A stretch of 14,264 nucleotides of DNA from NCBI GenBank assembly GCA_027049085.1, contig JALTVH010000181.1, positions 1-14,264 of the forward strand. Reading direction: 5' to 3'. The position numbers and the translations under genes are program-made. The notes beneath the pieces were generated by a model that was not told the origin of the DNA, searched no databases, and saw nothing but the letters and a program-made list of their open reading frames with translations. The stretch is from Aquificaceae bacterium (GTDB taxonomy: Bacteria > Aquificota > Aquificia > Aquificales > Aquificaceae). This document shows positions 12,926-14,264 of the stretch, one piece after another; position 1 is the stretch's first letter, and each line of letters starts with the position of its first letter.

Positions 12926-13845
12926 CTGTGCAGGCCGGGGAAATAGAGGTTTATCGCAAAGAAGCATATAAGAACCGTTATGAACCCTGCAATTACCAGC
13001 CAGGCAACTCTTCTACCTCTCCACCCCATTAGCTGACGGGCGTGGAGGTAGGCGCCAAAGAAGAGCCACACGATCAGAGACCAGACCTCCTTGGGGTCCC
13101 AGCTCCAGTATCCGCCCCAGGCCTCGTTTGCCCATGCAGCGCCAAGAATTATGGAGGCAGTCCATACGGGGAAAACTATTGCGATTGATTTGTAGGTGAT
13201 TTCGTCAAGGGTTTCCTTTGATGGGAAGAACCTCTTAACAAGGTTTTTGTGGGAAAAGTGATCCTTAATCAGGTAGGCCACTGCTCCCCCAAAGGCAACA
13301 GTGAACCCTGCGTAGCCAGTGAAAGCGGTTACAACATGAATATAGAGCCAGTAACTCCTCAGGGCGGGCATCAGTGGCGTAATATCGTGGCTTGCTTTGA
13401 AGATTGCAAAGGCTGAGGTAAAGAAGAGCAGTGGCACCACAAAGGCACCTATCAGCCTGAAGCCGTATTTTCTTTCTATTAACAGGTAAATAGCGCCAGC
13501 TATAAAGCTCCAGAAGGTTAGCGCTTCAAAAAGGTTGCTCCAGGGTGGGTGGAAAACGCCCATCTGATAGCTCTCAATTGATCTCCTGATCATCCCCGCA
13601 AGGTTCAGGATCAGCGCTATAGAGAGAGCGCCCGTTGACATGAAGTTGAGAACTCTGTCCCTGAAGAATAGGTTTGCGATGTATATGAGAGAAGCAAGAC
13701 CGTAGGTTAGCATTGCAGATTTATACCAGAACACGTTGCCTATCTGCAGGAGCCCTAGAAGAACGCCTGCAAAAATTCCTCCTGTCGTGAGCAGGATCCC
13801 TGCCGATGGGACTGCCCTCCTCCTTTCAATGGCTACCTCTTTCAT
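12910..13845 (-). CDS. ccsA: System II cytochrome c biogenesis protein CcsA (ResC/CcsA, also named CcsB)
   Basis: The WWD-domain membrane subunit of the system II (Ccs) machinery, which moves haem across the membrane and presents it for attachment to c-type apocytochromes; its partner is ResB/CcsB. The 311-residue protein has about eight membrane helices. The WWD motif WANEAWGGYWSWDPKEVWS spans 238-256. Candidate haem-handling histidines are His170 (LYIHV) and His306 (GLHSYA) flanking the WWD motif, with His99 and His268 (YLHAR) in or near helices. The spacing of His170, His268 and His306 matches the conserved histidines of CcsBA as I recall them. No ResB-type partner is in the window. It follows rplI after 12 bases. 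No strong Shine-Dalgarno is seen, but TAAAAT lies 9 bases before the ATG. The 3' end overlaps the EAL-HDOD gene. Confidence 0.93.
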   Translation of the reverse strand: MKEVAIERRRAVPSAGILLTTGGIFAGVLLGLLQIGNVFWYKSAMLTYGLASLIYIANLFFRDRVLNFMSTGALSIALILNLAGMIRRSIESYQMGVFHPPWSNLFEALTFWSFIAGAIYLLIERKYGFRLIGAFVVPLLFFTSAFAIFKASHDITPLMPALRSYWLYIHVVTAFTGYAGFTVAFGGAVAYLIKDHFSHKNLVKRFFPSKETLDEITYKSIAIVFPVWTASIILGAAWANEAWGGYWSWDPKEVWSLIVWLFFGAYLHARQLMGWRGRRVAWLVIAGFITVLICFFAINLYFPGLHSYATE

Positions 13846-13854
13846 AGTTTCTTA

Positions 13855-13860
13855 ATTTTA
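13855..13860 (-). promoter_or_regulatory. Possible -10 box for a leaderless ccsA mRNA
   Basis: TAAAAT (one mismatch to TATAAT) on the minus strand overlaps the rplI stop and ends 9 bases before ATG 13845. It resembles the arrangement before the LeuT-type gene but is weaker, and chance is likelier because this gap is AT-rich. The nearest AAGGA is about 16 bases from the ATG, too far for normal initiation. Confidence 0.3.
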
Positions 13861-14264
13861 TTCCTTCTGCTCTGGTTTGACATCAATTTTGATCTCAACC
13901 TGAACGTCTCTGTGGAGTCTTATGGTTACAGGAAAGATGCCGACCTCTCTTATCTTGTGGGGGAAGATTACCATCTTTCTTTCAACCTCAACTCCCTGTT
14001 CTTTCAATTTTTCAACAATTTCGCTGGAGGTTACGGAACCGAAAAGCTTGCCCCCTTCACCGGCGGGTTTGTGGATCTCAACCATGATTCCTTCAAGCTT
14101 TTTTGCGATTTTCTGGGCATTTTTCCTTTCCCTTTCAGACTTCCTTGCCCTCTGGCGCAGGATCTCCTGAACGTGCCTTACATTCCCCTCCGTTGCAGGA
14201 AGAGCCATTCCTCGGGGAATGAGATAGTTTCTTGCAAAGCCGTCTTTAACCTCTATAACGTCCC
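13858..14264 (-). CDS. rplI: 50S ribosomal protein L9, N-terminus outside window
   Basis: A large-subunit protein that binds 23S rRNA and has two domains joined by a long helix. The first ATG inside the window (14208) is internal. The frame continues to the window edge and reads DVIEVKDGFARNYLIPRG just before it, which is the classic L9 N-terminal domain. About 134 residues are visible. With an expected 150 or so, roughly 16 are missing, including the start. The connecting helix (QEILRQRARKSERERK and following) and the C-terminal domain (VTSSEIVEKLKEQGVEVERK, then FPVTIRLHRDVQVEIKI) are complete. It precedes ccsA by 12 bases. Confidence 0.95.
   Translation of the reverse strand, partial: DVIEVKDGFARNYLIPRGMALPATEGNVRHVQEILRQRARKSERERKNAQKIAKKLEGIMVEIHKPAGEGGKLFGSVTSSEIVEKLKEQGVEVERKMVIFPHKIREVGIFPVTIRLHRDVQVEIKIDVKPEQKE

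Noticed and set aside
1..14264. CRISPR arrays, insertion sequences, tRNA or rRNA genes, riboswitches
   Set aside because: I saw no regular short repeats, transposase genes, terminal inverted repeats or cloverleaf sequences, and the gaps between genes are too short (75 bases at most) for most riboswitches.

Overview
The window looks like compact core chromosome of a thermophilic, chemolithotroph-type bacterium of the phylum Aquificota. Four things suggest this. The sodium symporter is a near-twin of Aquifex aeolicus LeuT. A chromosomal RusA resolvase is present, as in Aquifex. Arginine is mostly coded by AGG/AGA. The thioadenosine-phosphorylase-family enzyme ends in a Cys-Ser-Cys element known from hyperthermophile homologues. 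The base composition (roughly half G+C by eye) would fit a Thermovibrio-like member better than Aquifex itself, but the genus is a guess. There are no rRNA or tRNA genes, insertion sequences, phage genes or CRISPR repeats, and no gene-free stretch reaches 100 bases.

Layout. A 5'-truncated miaA (+, 1-780) converges on a long minus-strand block that runs leftward from about 10394 to 749. The right half of this block is trpB2 > TPR-like protein > tilS > ftsH > leuC (10394 to 4290), with gaps or overlaps of +9, -17, +42 and -1 bases. After a 75-base gap with its own -10 box comes mtnP-family phosphorylase > FUN14 protein > LeuT-type symporter > DUF4149 membrane protein > rusA (4214 to 749), mostly overlapping end to end. 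A 44-base divergent region (10395-10438) separates trpB2 from a plus-strand pair, folC > EAL-HDOD protein (10439-12925). That pair converges, with a 16-base overlap, on a minus-strand pair: rplI (cut by the window end) > ccsA (14264 to 12910).

Function. The genes serve tRNA modification (miaA, tilS), translation (rplI), membrane proteolysis (ftsH), leucine and tryptophan synthesis (leuC, trpB2), amino-acid uptake (LeuT type), purine/methylthio salvage (mtnP family), folate (folC), recombination (rusA), cytochrome c maturation (ccsA) and cyclic-di-GMP-type signalling (EAL-HDOD). I see no new dedicated system.

The strongest unexpected signal is in the translation starts. Three genes (mtnP family, LeuT type, folC), and perhaps ccsA, have a TATAAT-like -10 box 10-11 bases (9 for ccsA) before an ATG, with no Shine-Dalgarno. 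This predicts leaderless or near-leaderless mRNAs. Genes with TTG or GTG starts mostly carry a strong Shine-Dalgarno instead. A second point of interest is that the MtnP-family enzyme has a base pocket typical of 6-oxopurine (methylthioinosine/inosine) enzymes.
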